A stretch of 64,000 nt of DNA from Amorphoplanes digitatis (GCF_014205335.1 NZ_JACHNH010000001.1:7434501-7498500), one strand, 5' to 3'; shown: positions 36,203 to 45,803, counted from the first letter of the stretch. Made by a program: numbers and translations. The notes: generated by a model not told the origin, from the letters alone.

Positions 36203-37510
36203 TCAGCCCGGCGAGACGGTGGCGTCGGCCGGTCGTCGGCGCGCGATGAGCGGGATGATGGCCAGCGCGAGGAACCCGCCGCCCAGAGCGAGAGTCGCGT
36301 AGCTGGTGGCGGAGAGGATCAAGCCGCTGGCGATGCCGGCGCCCGCACCGGCGAGCGCCACGCACAGGTCGACGGCGCCCTGCGTGCTGGCCCGGGTCTG
36401 CAACGGCAGCGCGTCGGTGACCATGGCGGTGCCGGACACCAGGCCGAGGTTCCAGCCCAGGCCGAGCAGGGCAAGGGCCAGAGCCAGAGCGGCGACCGAA
36501 TCGGTGGGTGCGCTCGCCGCGACCACACCGGCGACGAGCAGCGTCAGCCCGGATGCGACCGCCACGGGTACGCGGCCGACGCGGTCGACGAGCAGGCCGG
36601 TCAGCGGGGACGGCAGGTACATGCCGGCGATGTGGACGGCGATGACCAGGCCGGTCGCGTGCAGGTCGTGGCCGTGTGCCCGCATGTGGATCGGGGTCAT
36701 GGCCATGACGGCGACCATCACGAGCTGGGTGAGGACCATCGTGGTCGCCCCGGCCATGACGCCGCCGGCGGTCGGCCCGCCGGCCGTGGTCGGCCCGCCG
36801 GCCGTGGTCGGCCCGCCGGCCGAGGTCGGATGCGGGCCGGCGGCGGCCGTGTCCGGCGGCTCGGCGGCGGCTATGCGGCGTGATATCCGCAGCGGGTCCG
36901 GGCGCAGCAGCGCGAACAGGACCGCGCCGGCGAGGGCGTAGGCGATCGCGGCGAGGCCGAACGGGCCGGCCAGGGCCGGAATGCCGACCTGCCGGGCGAG
37001 GTCGCCGGTGGTGGCGACGAGGTTCGGGCCGGCGACCGCGCCGAGGGTGGTGGCGACGAGAACGGAGCTGACGGCGCGGCCCCGGCGCTGCGGGCCGACG
37101 AGGTCGGCGCCGGCGTAGCGCGCCTGGAGGTTGGTGGCGGTACCCGCGCCGTAGACGAGCAGGAACACCATCAGCAGGGGGACGCTGTCGACGGCGGCGG
37201 CCAGCACCACTCCGGCGCCGCCGATCGCGCCGGCGGCGTACCCGGCGGTCAGTCCGGCGCGGCGGCCGAGGCGCTGCGAGAGCCGGCCGACCAGCAGGGC
37301 GGCAGCGGCGGACCCGGCGGTGAACAGCGCCACCGGCAGCCCGGACAGGCTGCTGGTGCCCAGCATGTCCGCGGCCAGCAACGTGCCGACCGTGACCCCG
37401 GCGGCGAGGCCGGCACCGCCGAACACCTGGGAGGTCATGACGACGCGCAGGGTTCTGCGCTGTAGGGCCTCGCGCGCGGCCGGCGAATCGGTGTACGCCT
37501 TGGTGGCCAT
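36203..37510 (-). CDS. MFS transporter
   Basis: A 435-residue permease with about 12 membrane segments. The first-half loop reads LSQRLGRRAGLTAGYAAG and the second-half loop LLVDRVGRVPVAVASGLT, matching motif A of the family. The cytosolic central loop contains a Gly/Thr-rich stretch encoded by three copies of an 18-bp repeat. The ATG reading MATKAYTDSPAAR is taken as start; ribosome-site support is weak. It resembles drug/proton antiporters. The upstream FAD monooxygenase gene is on the same strand 111 bases away, so they may share a transcript. Substrate unknown. Confidence 0.86.
   Translation of the reverse strand: MATKAYTDSPAAREALQRRTLRVVMTSQVFGGAGLAAGVTVGTLLAADMLGTSSLSGLPVALFTAGSAAAALLVGRLSQRLGRRAGLTAGYAAGAIGGAGVVLAAAVDSVPLLMVFLLVYGAGTATNLQARYAGADLVGPQRRGRAVSSVLVATTLGAVAGPNLVATTGDLARQVGIPALAGPFGLAAIAYALAGAVLFALLRPDPLRISRRIAAAEPPDTAAAGPHPTSAGGPTTAGGPTTAGGPTAGGVMAGATTMVLTQLVMVAVMAMTPIHMRAHGHDLHATGLVIAVHIAGMYLPSPLTGLLVDRVGRVPVAVASGLTLLVAGVVAASAPTDSVAALALALALLGLGWNLGLVSGTAMVTDALPLQTRASTQGAVDLCVALAGAGAGIASGLILSATSYATLALGGGFLALAIIPLIARRRPADATVSPG
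36771..36824. repeat. 18-bp tandem repeat inside the MFS gene
   Basis: GTCGGCCCGCCGGCCGTG occurs three times (third copy with one change), preserving the frame and encoding the GGPTTA repeats of the central loop of the permease. Confidence 0.9.
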
Positions 37511-37621
37511 GGGAGTGACGGGTCCTTCCGGCGTGGACAGCTGGTGGGCGCGTTTCATACAAGCGCACCCGGGCGAGCGACCCGACACGACGACGAGGGC
37601 AGCGCCGGCGCTGCCTTAGGG

Positions 37622-39106
37622 TCAAGCGTGGTGCGCGGCTGCGGGCGGCATCGCGCGCCGGAAGACCTCGGCCGCTTCCGCCGGCGTCGCCTGCGCCGCC
37701 ACGAACCCGTCCGGCCTCACCAGGTAGAGCTGTCCCGGGAGCAGCGTCGTCTGCGGCGCCGGGTCGAACAGGTGCACGGGCAGCCCCAGGTCCGGCGCGT
37801 CGGACTCGGTCAGCCCGCCGTACCCGTGAATCTGCCATTGCAGGGAGCGCAGCACCTCGAAGTTGCCGCCGGCCCACCTCAGCCGGCGGCCGACGACCGG
37901 GTCCGACTGCGCGTCCGGGGTCAGTTGATAGCGGATGCGGGTCTGCGACACGTACTCGAAGAGACGCGACGCGCCCGCCGTGCGCGGCAGCGCCCGGACG
38001 CCGATCGACGCCAGCACCGGCACGGCCACCCGGCGCAGGACGCGCAGCGACGTCTTCTGCGAGGTGATGAAACCGAACAGCCGGTCGGTCGTCGCCACCA
38101 GGGTCTTCGCGACCGGCCGCCGCTCGGCCTCGTAGCGGTCGAGCCAGGCGTCGGCGGCGCGGCCGTGCACCACGTCGGCCAGCTTGAAGGCCAGGTTGTG
38201 CGCGTCCTGTAGGCCCGTGTTCATGCCCTGGCCGCCGACCGGGGAGTGCACGTGCGCGGCGTCCCCGGCGAGGAAGAACGGGCCGTCCCGGAACTTCCCG
38301 GCGACCCGGTGGTGGACCTTGTAGGTGGCGAACCAGCGGGACTGCGCGTAAGTCACCGCGAAGTCGCGTTGCATCCTGGCGCGCGCGTCCTCCTCGGCCA
38401 GTTTGCCGTCGGCGTCCTCGTCGCGGACCAGGCCGATCAGGCGCCAGGTGCCGCGGCCCCGCATCGGGAAGCCGAGGAGGAAGTCCGCCTTTCCGGGCCG
38501 CACGTTGATCGCGTCCTCGACCAGGCCGGAGGTCTCCGTCGCGTCGATGACGTAGAACGTGTGCGGGTTGGTGACCCCCTCGAACGCGATGGCGCGCGAC
38601 TTGCGTACCACCGAGTTGGCCCCGTCGGCGCCGACGCAGAAGCGGGCCGTGATCGTGATGTCCCCGACGACCGCCTCGACGCGGTCGGCGCCCCCGGTCA
38701 GCGACGTCACCGATTCACCCCAGCGGACCGAGCCGCCGAGCGCCTGGAGGTTCGCGTACAGGATCTGCTCGTTGCGGCTCTGCTCCAAGACCTCGATCCA
38801 CGGGTACGGCGTGACGTCGCCGACCAGCGGCCCGAGCGGGATCCGGCCGAAGACGCGGCGGCCGAAGCCCGGTGCGAGCGCCTCGGCCCGGTGCGCCGCA
38901 TCGAGGACCGCGTCGGCGAGGCCGAGTTGGTCGTACACCTCGATGCTGCGCGCCTGGACCACCAACGCCCGCGATTCCCGGGTGGGTCCGTCCTTGCCGT
39001 CCACGACGATCACCCGGACGCCGAGCTTCACCAGCCAGTTCGCCAGCATCAGCCCGGTCGGACCGGCACCGACCACGAGAACGTCGCAGCTCAGCTCGTC
39101 GGTCAT
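37622..39106 (-). CDS. FAD-dependent aromatic-ring monooxygenase (PHBH/PheA-TfdB type)
   Basis: A 494-residue flavoprotein hydroxylase. The FAD-binding GxGxxG (VVGAGPTGLMLANWL) opens the protein, CVGADGANSVVRKS is the DG motif contacting FAD and NAD(P)H, and FLAGDAAHVHSPVGGQGMNTG is the second FAD-ribityl motif. The C-terminal thioredoxin-like domain (LPGQLYLVRPDGFVAAQ) marks the phenol-hydroxylase-like branch used on phenols and polyketide aromatics. Its stop is far from neighbours; its start lies one base after the dipeptidase stop, so the two form an operon. Substrate unknown. Confidence 0.92.
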   Translation of the reverse strand: MTDELSCDVLVVGAGPTGLMLANWLVKLGVRVIVVDGKDGPTRESRALVVQARSIEVYDQLGLADAVLDAAHRAEALAPGFGRRVFGRIPLGPLVGDVTPYPWIEVLEQSRNEQILYANLQALGGSVRWGESVTSLTGGADRVEAVVGDITITARFCVGADGANSVVRKSRAIAFEGVTNPHTFYVIDATETSGLVEDAINVRPGKADFLLGFPMRGRGTWRLIGLVRDEDADGKLAEEDARARMQRDFAVTYAQSRWFATYKVHHRVAGKFRDGPFFLAGDAAHVHSPVGGQGMNTGLQDAHNLAFKLADVVHGRAADAWLDRYEAERRPVAKTLVATTDRLFGFITSQKTSLRVLRRVAVPVLASIGVRALPRTAGASRLFEYVSQTRIRYQLTPDAQSDPVVGRRLRWAGGNFEVLRSLQWQIHGYGGLTESDAPDLGLPVHLFDPAPQTTLLPGQLYLVRPDGFVAAQATPAEAAEVFRRAMPPAAAHHA

Positions 39107-39107
39107 G

Positions 39108-40457
39108 TCACTTGCCCAGCGCGGCCACGTTGCGCAGGAGCAGCGCCTCGGCGAGGCAGACCCGGGCGAACTCGCCGAGGTGCAGGCTCTCGTTGGGGCC
39201 GTGCGCGGCCGCGTAGGGGTCCTCGACGCCGGTCACCAGGATCGCCGCGCCGGGGAAGAGCTCCTGGAACGTGGCGATGAACGGGATCGAGCCGCCGACG
39301 CCCATGTCGACCGGGGCGACGCCGTCCCAGGCGTCGCGGAACGCGGACCGCGCGGCGTCGTAAGCCGGGCCGGTCGCATCGATCACGCAGGGCGCTCCGC
39401 CGCTCTCCAGCGTCACCTCGACCCGCGCACCCCACGGCACGAACTTCTCGAGGTGGGCGCGGATCGCCGCGTACGCCGACTGCCAGTCGTCGCCGGGCGC
39501 GAGCCGCACGCTCAGCTTGGCCTTCGCCTTGGGCACCAGGGCGTTGGGTGCCCCGTCGGTCCTCGGTGCGTCGATGCCGAGCACCGCGACCGCCGGCTTG
39601 GACCAGATCCGGTCGGTGAGCCGGCCCTCGCCGATCAGCTTGACCCCGTCGAGGATCCCGGACTCGTGGCGGAAGCGCTCCTCCGGGTAGTCGACGGTGG
39701 CGTTCTCCCGGCCGATCAGGCCCTCGATGGCGACCGCACCGTTCTCGTCGTGCAGGGTGGTGATGAGCCGCGCCAGGACGGTGAGCGCGTCCGGCACCGC
39801 ACCGCCGAACATGCCGCTGTGCACCGCGGCGCCGAGGGTGCTGACCTCGACGAAGCAGTTGACCAGTCCGCGCAGCGAGGTCGTCAGGGCCGGCACGCCG
39901 ATGTCCCAGTTGCCGGAGTCCGCGATGACGATGACGTCGGAGCGCAGCGTGTCCCGGTGCGCCACGAGCAGCTCGTCGAGCGACTCGGAGCCGAACTCCT
40001 CCTCGCCCTCCACGAAGACCACGACGCCGACCGGCAGCCGGTCGCCGAACGCCCGCAGCGCCGCGACGTGTGCCATCACGCCGGCCTTGTCGTCGGCGGC
40101 GCCCCGGCCGTAGAGGCGGCCGTCGCGCTCGACGGGCTCGAACGGGTCGCTGGTCCACAGCGCGGGGTCGCCGGCCGGCTGCACGTCGTGGTGCGCGTAG
40201 AGCAGGACGGTCGGCGCGCCCGCGGGGGCGGCCTTGTGGCCGATGACCGCGGGCTGGCCCGAACCGCGGACGATCTGCACCTCGAGGTCACAGCCGCGCA
40301 GCAGCTCGGCGACGGCCTCGGCGGAGCGCTCGACGTGCGAGTGGTCGAAGCCGTCGAACGCGATCCCGGGGATGCGGACAAGCCGCTCCAGGTCGGCACG
40401 GACACCGGGCAGCTCCCGCGCGATCGCGGCGCGCAGTTCGTCTTCAGTCAGGCTCAT
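39108..40457 (-). CDS. M20-family dipeptidase
   Basis: A 449-residue dizinc amidohydrolase of the peptidase M20 family (dipeptidase/CNDP-like). Metal and catalytic segments: YAHHDVQPA (first His and Asp), GRGAADDKAGV (bridging Asp), EGEEEFGSESL (catalytic Glu followed by the second Glu), and IADSGNWD; a dimerisation domain follows and GPNESLH near the end supplies the last His. It likely cleaves dipeptides. It is the first gene of a pair with the FAD monooxygenase, separated by one base. Confidence 0.94.
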   Translation of the reverse strand: MSLTEDELRAAIARELPGVRADLERLVRIPGIAFDGFDHSHVERSAEAVAELLRGCDLEVQIVRGSGQPAVIGHKAAPAGAPTVLLYAHHDVQPAGDPALWTSDPFEPVERDGRLYGRGAADDKAGVMAHVAALRAFGDRLPVGVVVFVEGEEEFGSESLDELLVAHRDTLRSDVIVIADSGNWDIGVPALTTSLRGLVNCFVEVSTLGAAVHSGMFGGAVPDALTVLARLITTLHDENGAVAIEGLIGRENATVDYPEERFRHESGILDGVKLIGEGRLTDRIWSKPAVAVLGIDAPRTDGAPNALVPKAKAKLSVRLAPGDDWQSAYAAIRAHLEKFVPWGARVEVTLESGGAPCVIDATGPAYDAARSAFRDAWDGVAPVDMGVGGSIPFIATFQELFPGAAILVTGVEDPYAAAHGPNESLHLGEFARVCLAEALLLRNVAALGK

Positions 40458-40518
40458 GAGGCGATCCTAGGCTGGACGGGCCGGGCTCCGGGTGCTCACC
40501 TCAAGGGCTGTGGACGAC

Positions 40519-41589
40519 TCAGCTCTCCGGCGGCGCGGGCGGCGTCTCCCCCTCGCCGCCACGGCCCCGGTTGGCCCAGTCGCGGGCGCCCCGGGCGGCG
40601 GATCCGGCCATGTCGGCGGCGCCACCGCCGAACTTGCGGAGCAGGCCGACGAGCGGGTCCTGCGAGGTGTTGAACGTCTGCCGGTACGAGTCAGCGGCGG
40701 CCTTGACGTCCTCGGTGACCGAGGCGTTGCCGTCGGAGTCGCGGCGCGGGTAGTCGCCCTCGAGGATCCGTCCGTAGTCGCCGGCGTCGATCCACCGGCG
40801 CAGCTCGCTGGCGCGCGCGACCGGCACCGGGTGGGTGCTCCACGCGGTCATCCCCAGCTTGTGGATGCTGTCCCGCAGGTCGCCGCCGCCCTCGTACTCG
40901 GCCGCCTGCTCCAGGAACGCGGCCGTGTCGATCTGCGAGAGGTCGCCGCCGCCGGCGAGCTTCATCAGCAGGCGCAGCGAGGCGGCCGGGTCCTGGCCGG
41001 CGAGCAGGCCGGCCCGGTCGGCGGAGAGCTCGGCCTTGCGCCACCACTCGTACATCGCCACGATGATCGCCCGGAGCGTGATGGCGCCGACCGGCATCCA
41101 GCTGAGGCTCGCGGCCCAGCGGGTGAGGATGATCATGATGGTCTTGTAGACGGCGTGGCCGCTGCGGACATGACCGATCTCATGGCCGAGCAGCGCGCGC
41201 AGCTCCTCGTCGTCGAGCTTCTCGACGGCACCGGTGGTGATGACGATGAACGGCTTGTCCATGCCGATCGCCTGGCCGTTGATCATCGGCGACTGTTCCA
41301 CGTAGAGCTCGGGCAGCTCGGCCACGTCGAGCGTGGCGGCCGCCTCGGTGAAGCGCTGGTAGACCCGCGGATACTGCCGGTGGTCGACGCGGATGGCACC
41401 GGCCAGGTAGGCCAGGCGGAAACCGCGCTCGTTCCACATGCCGAAGAACGCCTTCACGACGTCGTCGAAACCGCGCAGCTCACGCAGGGCGGTGAGGGCG
41501 CCGCGGTCGGCGGGGTGCTCCCACGCCCGCGAGCTGATGCCGGTCAGCGTGATCCTGCGCCGCGCCGGGCGGCTGTCGTCGGTCGTCAT
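40519..41589 (-). CDS. M48-family zinc metalloprotease
   Basis: A 356-residue Ste24/HtpX-like protease. The zinc motif is LLGHEIGHVRSGH (HExxH) with the third ligand Glu in KAELSADRAGLLAG. Hydrophobic stretches flank the site (YKTIMIILTRWAASLSWMPVGAITLRAIIVAMY), so the enzyme sits at the membrane. The C-terminal tail is Gly/Arg-rich and disordered. The ATG reading MTTDDSRPARRR has GGGGACGG upstream. Substrates unknown; relatives act in membrane protein quality control. Confidence 0.92.
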   Translation of the reverse strand: MTTDDSRPARRRITLTGISSRAWEHPADRGALTALRELRGFDDVVKAFFGMWNERGFRLAYLAGAIRVDHRQYPRVYQRFTEAAATLDVAELPELYVEQSPMINGQAIGMDKPFIVITTGAVEKLDDEELRALLGHEIGHVRSGHAVYKTIMIILTRWAASLSWMPVGAITLRAIIVAMYEWWRKAELSADRAGLLAGQDPAASLRLLMKLAGGGDLSQIDTAAFLEQAAEYEGGGDLRDSIHKLGMTAWSTHPVPVARASELRRWIDAGDYGRILEGDYPRRDSDGNASVTEDVKAAADSYRQTFNTSQDPLVGLLRKFGGGAADMAGSAARGARDWANRGRGGEGETPPAPPES

Positions 41590-41629
41590 CGTCCGTCCCC
41601 GTTCCGCCGCTCTCACGGCTGATCATGGT

Positions 41630-42238
41630 TCAGTCCGCCGGCGCCGGCCGGAGCCGTTCGTACCTATCGTCGGTACCCTCCGCCGCGCCGTCGACCAGAA
41701 GATCCACGTGCGCCGCGGTGGCATCCGACTCGAAGTGCTCGTCCTCGTTTGCGCGCCAGCGCTCAAGGTACGCCCGAAACGCAACATCGTCGCGCCCGTC
41801 ACGGGCTATGGCACGCCGCCACCGCAGCTCGGGCGGCGCGGTCACCAGGACGGAGTACGAAAGCTCCGGCCGGATCACCCGCCGCGCGGCGGTCACGCCC
41901 TCCAGCAGTACGGCCGGACCGGGCTCGACGGTGACCGGGTCCGCGCCGAACTCCTCCCGGTGCCAGAGGTAGCGGCGGTAGGTGGCGGGCCGGCCGTGCC
42001 GCAGCGGATCGAGCACCTGTTCCTCGAGCCGCTCCCAGAAGGTGAACTGGTCGTCCCAGCCGTCGAGCAGATCGTCGGTGTGCACGACAGGGATGTCGGC
42101 AACCTTGGCCAGCCGTCCGGCGAACCGGCTCTTGCCGGCCCCGCTTGGCCCGTCGACGGCCACCAGCCGCACGGGACCGAGCCGGGGCTCGGTGGCGAGA
42201 ATCCGCTCGGCCAGGGCCGCATAGGTCTCGGCGCTCAT
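41630..42238 (-). CDS. P-loop uridine kinase-like protein
   Basis: A 202-residue kinase-fold protein. Walker A is VDGPSGAGKSRFAGRL, followed by VVHTDDLLDGWDDQ (acceptor Asp region) and a Walker B-like VLLEGVTAARR. It resembles uridine kinases and other small nucleoside kinases, but shorter relatives of unknown substrate are common. Its ATG overlaps the cobQ stop (ATGA), so it is translated with cobQ; the reason for this pairing is unclear. Confidence 0.86.
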   Translation of the reverse strand: MSAETYAALAERILATEPRLGPVRLVAVDGPSGAGKSRFAGRLAKVADIPVVHTDDLLDGWDDQFTFWERLEEQVLDPLRHGRPATYRRYLWHREEFGADPVTVEPGPAVLLEGVTAARRVIRPELSYSVLVTAPPELRWRRAIARDGRDDVAFRAYLERWRANEDEHFESDATAAHVDLLVDGAAEGTDDRYERLRPAPAD

Positions 42239-43827
42239 CCGGTGCCCGGATCCTCGCCCGCACCGGTGCGGGGGTGCGGGGTGGCTCCCCCGGCGGCGGC
42301 CGGGGCGCCCGGCGGGATGAACGGAAAGTCGTTCGGCGGACCCGTTTCGATGAGACGCCAGAGCGCATCCGTGTCGAGGTGCTCCTCCACCAGGTCACCG
42401 AGCACGTCGAGCGCGCGTTCGCGTACCTGTGCGAATTGGGTGTCCGGCGCGACCACGAAGCCGGTCCGGCCCGCCTGCCGGGCCGCCTCGGTCAGGAACC
42501 GGCGGCGGAACTCGTCCGACTCGAAGGCGCCGTGCCAGTGTGTGCCGCAGACCGCCCCGACGACCGCGCCCTCCGGTGCGCCGTCGGAGTACCGCATCAG
42601 CGGCTCGGGGTCGCCCGCCGACACGTACCCGTGATGGATCTCGTAGCCGCTGACCGGGACCTGCCCCCAGGCCGCGCCCCGCGACCGGGCCAGGGTCTTC
42701 CGCTCGCCGAACGTGATGTCGACCGGCAGCAGGCCGAGGCCGGCGACGGTGCCGAGACGGCTCTCGACGTCGTCGTGGATGGTGCCGGCGAGCATCTGGA
42801 AGCCACCGCAGATCCCGACGAGCGGCTTGCCCGCCGCGGCGTGCGCGCGGATCGTGTCGGCGAGGCCGGTCTCGCGCAGCCAGGCCAGATCACTGACCGT
42901 CGCCTTGGAACCGGGCAGCACGACCAGGTCGGCGTCGGCGATCTCGGCGGGCTCGATGGTCAGGCGAACCTGGACACCCGGCTCGGTGGCGAGGGCCTCG
43001 GCGTCGGTGGCGTTGGAGATGCGCGGCAGGCGGACCACCGCGACCCGCAACCACTCGGTGCCGCGCGGCGCGGCGGGCCGGCCGAGCACCCGCCCGTACG
43101 CCAGGGAGTCCTCGGCGTCCAGCCACACGTCCAGGTTGAACGGCAGCACGCCGTGCACGGGCCGCCCCGTGGCGGCGGTGATCATGTCGAGCCCCGGTTG
43201 CAGCAGGCCCGCGTCACCGCGGAACTTGTTGATGACGAATCCGCTGACCAACGCCTGATCCTCGGCGCTGAGCAGCGCGACCGTGCCGAACAGCGCGGCG
43301 AAGACCCCGCCCCGGTCGATGTCGCCGACCACGATCGCCGGCAGCCCCGCGTGCCGGGCCAGGCCCATGTTGACGAAGTCGCCGTCCCGCAGGTTGATCT
43401 CGGCGGGGCTGCCCGCCCCTTCGCAGATCACCGCGTCGTACTCGGCGCGCAACTCCGCCAGCGTCGCGTGCGCGGCCTCGGCGAGGCGCGGCCGCAGGGA
43501 CCGGTAGTTGCCCGCGGTCACGGTGTCGACGGCCTGGCCGAGCAGCACGACCTGGCTGGAGTAGTCGCTGCCGGGCTTGAGCAGCACCGGGTTGAAGCGG
43601 ATGTCCGCCGCGATCCCGCACGCGGCGGCCTGCATGGCCTGTGCACGCCCGATCTCGCCGCCGCGCCCGTCGGCGCCGACCACGACGACGGAGTTGTTGG
43701 ACATGTTCTGCGCCTTGAACGGGGCGACCTTGACGCCGCGGCGGTGCAGCCACCGGCAGATCCCGGCGGTGAGCACGCTCTTGCCCGCGTCCGAGGTGGT
43801 CCCCGCGACCAGCAGCCCGCCGCTCAT
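42235..43827 (-). CDS. cobQ: Cobyric acid synthase
   Basis: A 530-residue CobQ/CbiP that amidates carboxylates b, d, e and g of adenosyl-cobyrinate diamide. It has the N-terminal P-loop VAGTTSDAGKSVLTAGICRW, FKAQNMSNNSVV, VNMGLARHAGLPAIVVGDIDRGGVFA, and a complete glutaminase triad region with Cys in LVGICGGFQMLAG and His in CGTHWHGAFE. The start is ATG 43827, with GGAGG 8 bases upstream; an open frame 144 codons longer is the antisense of cobD. The C-terminus has a Pro/Gly tail. Confidence 0.96.
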   Translation of the reverse strand: MSGGLLVAGTTSDAGKSVLTAGICRWLHRRGVKVAPFKAQNMSNNSVVVVGADGRGGEIGRAQAMQAAACGIAADIRFNPVLLKPGSDYSSQVVLLGQAVDTVTAGNYRSLRPRLAEAAHATLAELRAEYDAVICEGAGSPAEINLRDGDFVNMGLARHAGLPAIVVGDIDRGGVFAALFGTVALLSAEDQALVSGFVINKFRGDAGLLQPGLDMITAATGRPVHGVLPFNLDVWLDAEDSLAYGRVLGRPAAPRGTEWLRVAVVRLPRISNATDAEALATEPGVQVRLTIEPAEIADADLVVLPGSKATVSDLAWLRETGLADTIRAHAAAGKPLVGICGGFQMLAGTIHDDVESRLGTVAGLGLLPVDITFGERKTLARSRGAAWGQVPVSGYEIHHGYVSAGDPEPLMRYSDGAPEGAVVGAVCGTHWHGAFESDEFRRRFLTEAARQAGRTGFVVAPDTQFAQVRERALDVLGDLVEEHLDTDALWRLIETGPPNDFPFIPPGAPAAAGGATPHPRTGAGEDPGTG

Positions 43828-43875
43828 GCCATCGCCTCCGCCGGCGCTACGGCGATGACATGCGTCGGGCGCGGA

Positions 43876-43908
43876 GCCGATGATTCGCTCGCAAGCTCGC
43901 TCATCGGC
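43876..43908. repeat. Inverted repeat over the cobD stop codon
   Basis: Perfect 8-bp arms GCCGATGA / TCATCGGC enclose 17 bases containing GCTCGC twice. The right arm includes the cobD TGA. It could terminate cobD or be one copy of a short dispersed palindrome family; I see no second copy here. Confidence 0.55.
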
Positions 43909-44869
43909 GCACCAGGCCGGATCGGAGCAGCGCGACGCCCGCGGCGAGCGCAACGGCGCCGACGCCGACGGCGCCGGAGATCCGAGCCGCGCGGCGCAGA
44001 TCGCCGGCGGACGGCCGCGGTCCGTCACCCAGCAACGGCCGGGTCTCGGTACGTCCGAAGTAGACGTTGCGCCCACCCAGCCGTACGCCGAGCGCGCCTG
44101 CCATCGCGGACTCGCACTGCCCGGCGTTGGGACTGGGGTGGTCGTTACGGTCCCGGCGCCACACCCGGAGTGCCTCGGCGCTCTCACCCCGCGCCAGCGG
44201 TGCGGCGGCGATCGTGAGCAGCCCGGTGAGCCGGGCGGGCAACAGGTTGAGCACGTCATCGAGGCGCGCCGACGGGGTGCCGAACCGGGCGTACCGCGAA
44301 GACCGGTGCCCGACCATCGCGTCGAGGGTGTTTGCGGCCCGGTAGCCGAGCAGCCCGGGCAGGCCGAGCAGCCCGCCCCAGAGCAGCGGCGCGACCACCG
44401 CGTCGGAGGTGTTCTCGGCGACCGATTCGACGGTGGCGCGGGCGAGTTCGGGCTCGTCGAGGGCCGAGGGATCGCGGCCGCAGAGGTGGCTGAGCCGCCC
44501 CCGCGCGGCGAGCAGGTCGGCCTGCTCGAGGTGCCTGGCCATCACGGCGGACTCGCGACGCAGCGTGCGCCCGCCGAGCACGGTCCAGGTCGCGGCGGCG
44601 ACCAGCGCGGCCCGGGCCACGGGCCGCCGCCGGGTCACCGCGGCGGCGGCAAGCCCGGCCGCGACCGGAACACCGACCGCCACGGCGGTGAACGCCGCCC
44701 CGGCGCGGCGCTTCGGCGCGTAGAGGCGACGTTCCAGCACGCCGGCGGCCCGGCCGAAGCCGGCAACGGGGTGCAGGCGCCGGGGGTCACCGAACGCCGC
44801 GTCCAGGGCATAGCCCGCGAGCAGCCCGACGGCATCGGCAGCGCCGGCACCCGGCCTCAGGATCCGCAT
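43901..44869 (-). CDS. cobD: Adenosylcobinamide-phosphate synthase CobD/CbiB
   Basis: A 322-residue integral membrane enzyme joining aminopropanol phosphate to adenosyl-cobyric acid. Family signatures: AFGDPRRLHPVAGFGRA at the N-terminus, LARATVESVAENTSDAVVAPLLWGG, YRAANTLDAMVGHRSSRYARFG and HPSPNAGQCESAMAGALGVRLGG. About four hydrophobic helices are present. The ATG at 44869 follows GGGAGGAA; a GTG six codons upstream is weaker. It precedes cobQ on the same strand, 73 bases apart, separated by an inverted repeat. Confidence 0.94.
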   Translation of the reverse strand: MRILRPGAGAADAVGLLAGYALDAAFGDPRRLHPVAGFGRAAGVLERRLYAPKRRAGAAFTAVAVGVPVAAGLAAAAVTRRRPVARAALVAAATWTVLGGRTLRRESAVMARHLEQADLLAARGRLSHLCGRDPSALDEPELARATVESVAENTSDAVVAPLLWGGLLGLPGLLGYRAANTLDAMVGHRSSRYARFGTPSARLDDVLNLLPARLTGLLTIAAAPLARGESAEALRVWRRDRNDHPSPNAGQCESAMAGALGVRLGGRNVYFGRTETRPLLGDGPRPSAGDLRRAARISGAVGVGAVALAAGVALLRSGLVRR

Positions 44870-45803
44870 TCGCCCAGTTCCTCCCACTCGCCCACCCTAG
44901 TAACCCCATCCCCCGGCCATCCGGTCCACCCACACTTCTCCCCTCCCCTGGCACCACACCGCGTGCGGCCGACGCCCCGGGCGACCGGCTTCAGGCACCC
45001 GCACCCACATGCCGGCCAACACCTGGCGTCAGACCAGTTCCGGGCACCGCGCCGCGTGTCCGGCCGACACCCTGGCAGCCGGGGTTCCGAGCACCCGCGC
45101 CGTGTGCCAGGCCCGCACGGCGAGGTGGCCGGCGACCTGGACCGGCCCGGCCACGCGGAGAGCCCTATCGGCTGACTCCGGCATCGCGACGCGTGCCGGC
45201 CGCCGCCCCGGCGATGTGGAGCGACGGCCGGCCGACGCCGCCCGGCCCGCGCGGGCGCGGTTCCGCCGTGCTGGGCGGACGCGCCTCTCCGGGCGGGGAG
45301 CGCCCCAGGCGCGGGCCGGGCGGCCCGGATGGCGGGTGGGTGCCGACCACCGAACACCCACCCGCCGGGCCGGTCGTTCTCGACGCTCACCCCAGGGCGC
45401 CGGATCGACCGGGTCGGCGAGCGGCGGCGGAGGACGGGGAACCTTCCGCCGCCGCGGTTCAGGGCCCGGCCGCCGTCGAACGGCGACGGCCGGGCCGCCG
45501 GCGGCAGTCAGCGCCGCGCGGCAGGGGGCTGGGCGAGCGGCGCCCGCCACCCGGGCGCCCACCCGCCGGACCGATGGACCTCGCGCTGGCCCCCGGCGAG
45601 GCCCATCGGCCGGCCGGCCCTCGGCCATCCACACCCACAACCGGTGCGCACCGCCCGAACTCCCACGCGATGGCGGCCGCGGAGGTCGGCGCCAAGCGAC
45701 AGGTTTGTCGGCCGGATGGATGGAAGGGAGGGCCGGTCCGGCGCCGCCGCTGCGGAACCCACGGGGGAACTCCGGTCCCGCAGCGGCGGCAGCTCAGAAG
45801 ACC
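44870..45803. other. About 930 bases without a supportable gene
   Basis: Between cobD and the SSB gene. Open frames on both strands are made of Pro/Arg/Ala/Gly with no hydrophobic pattern, no ribosome site and no recognisable domain, and several overlap each other, as expected for very high GC without coding constraint. I see no tRNA, long hairpin or promoter-like element. The right part lies next to the SSB repeat and could be eroded sequence. Confidence 0.5.
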
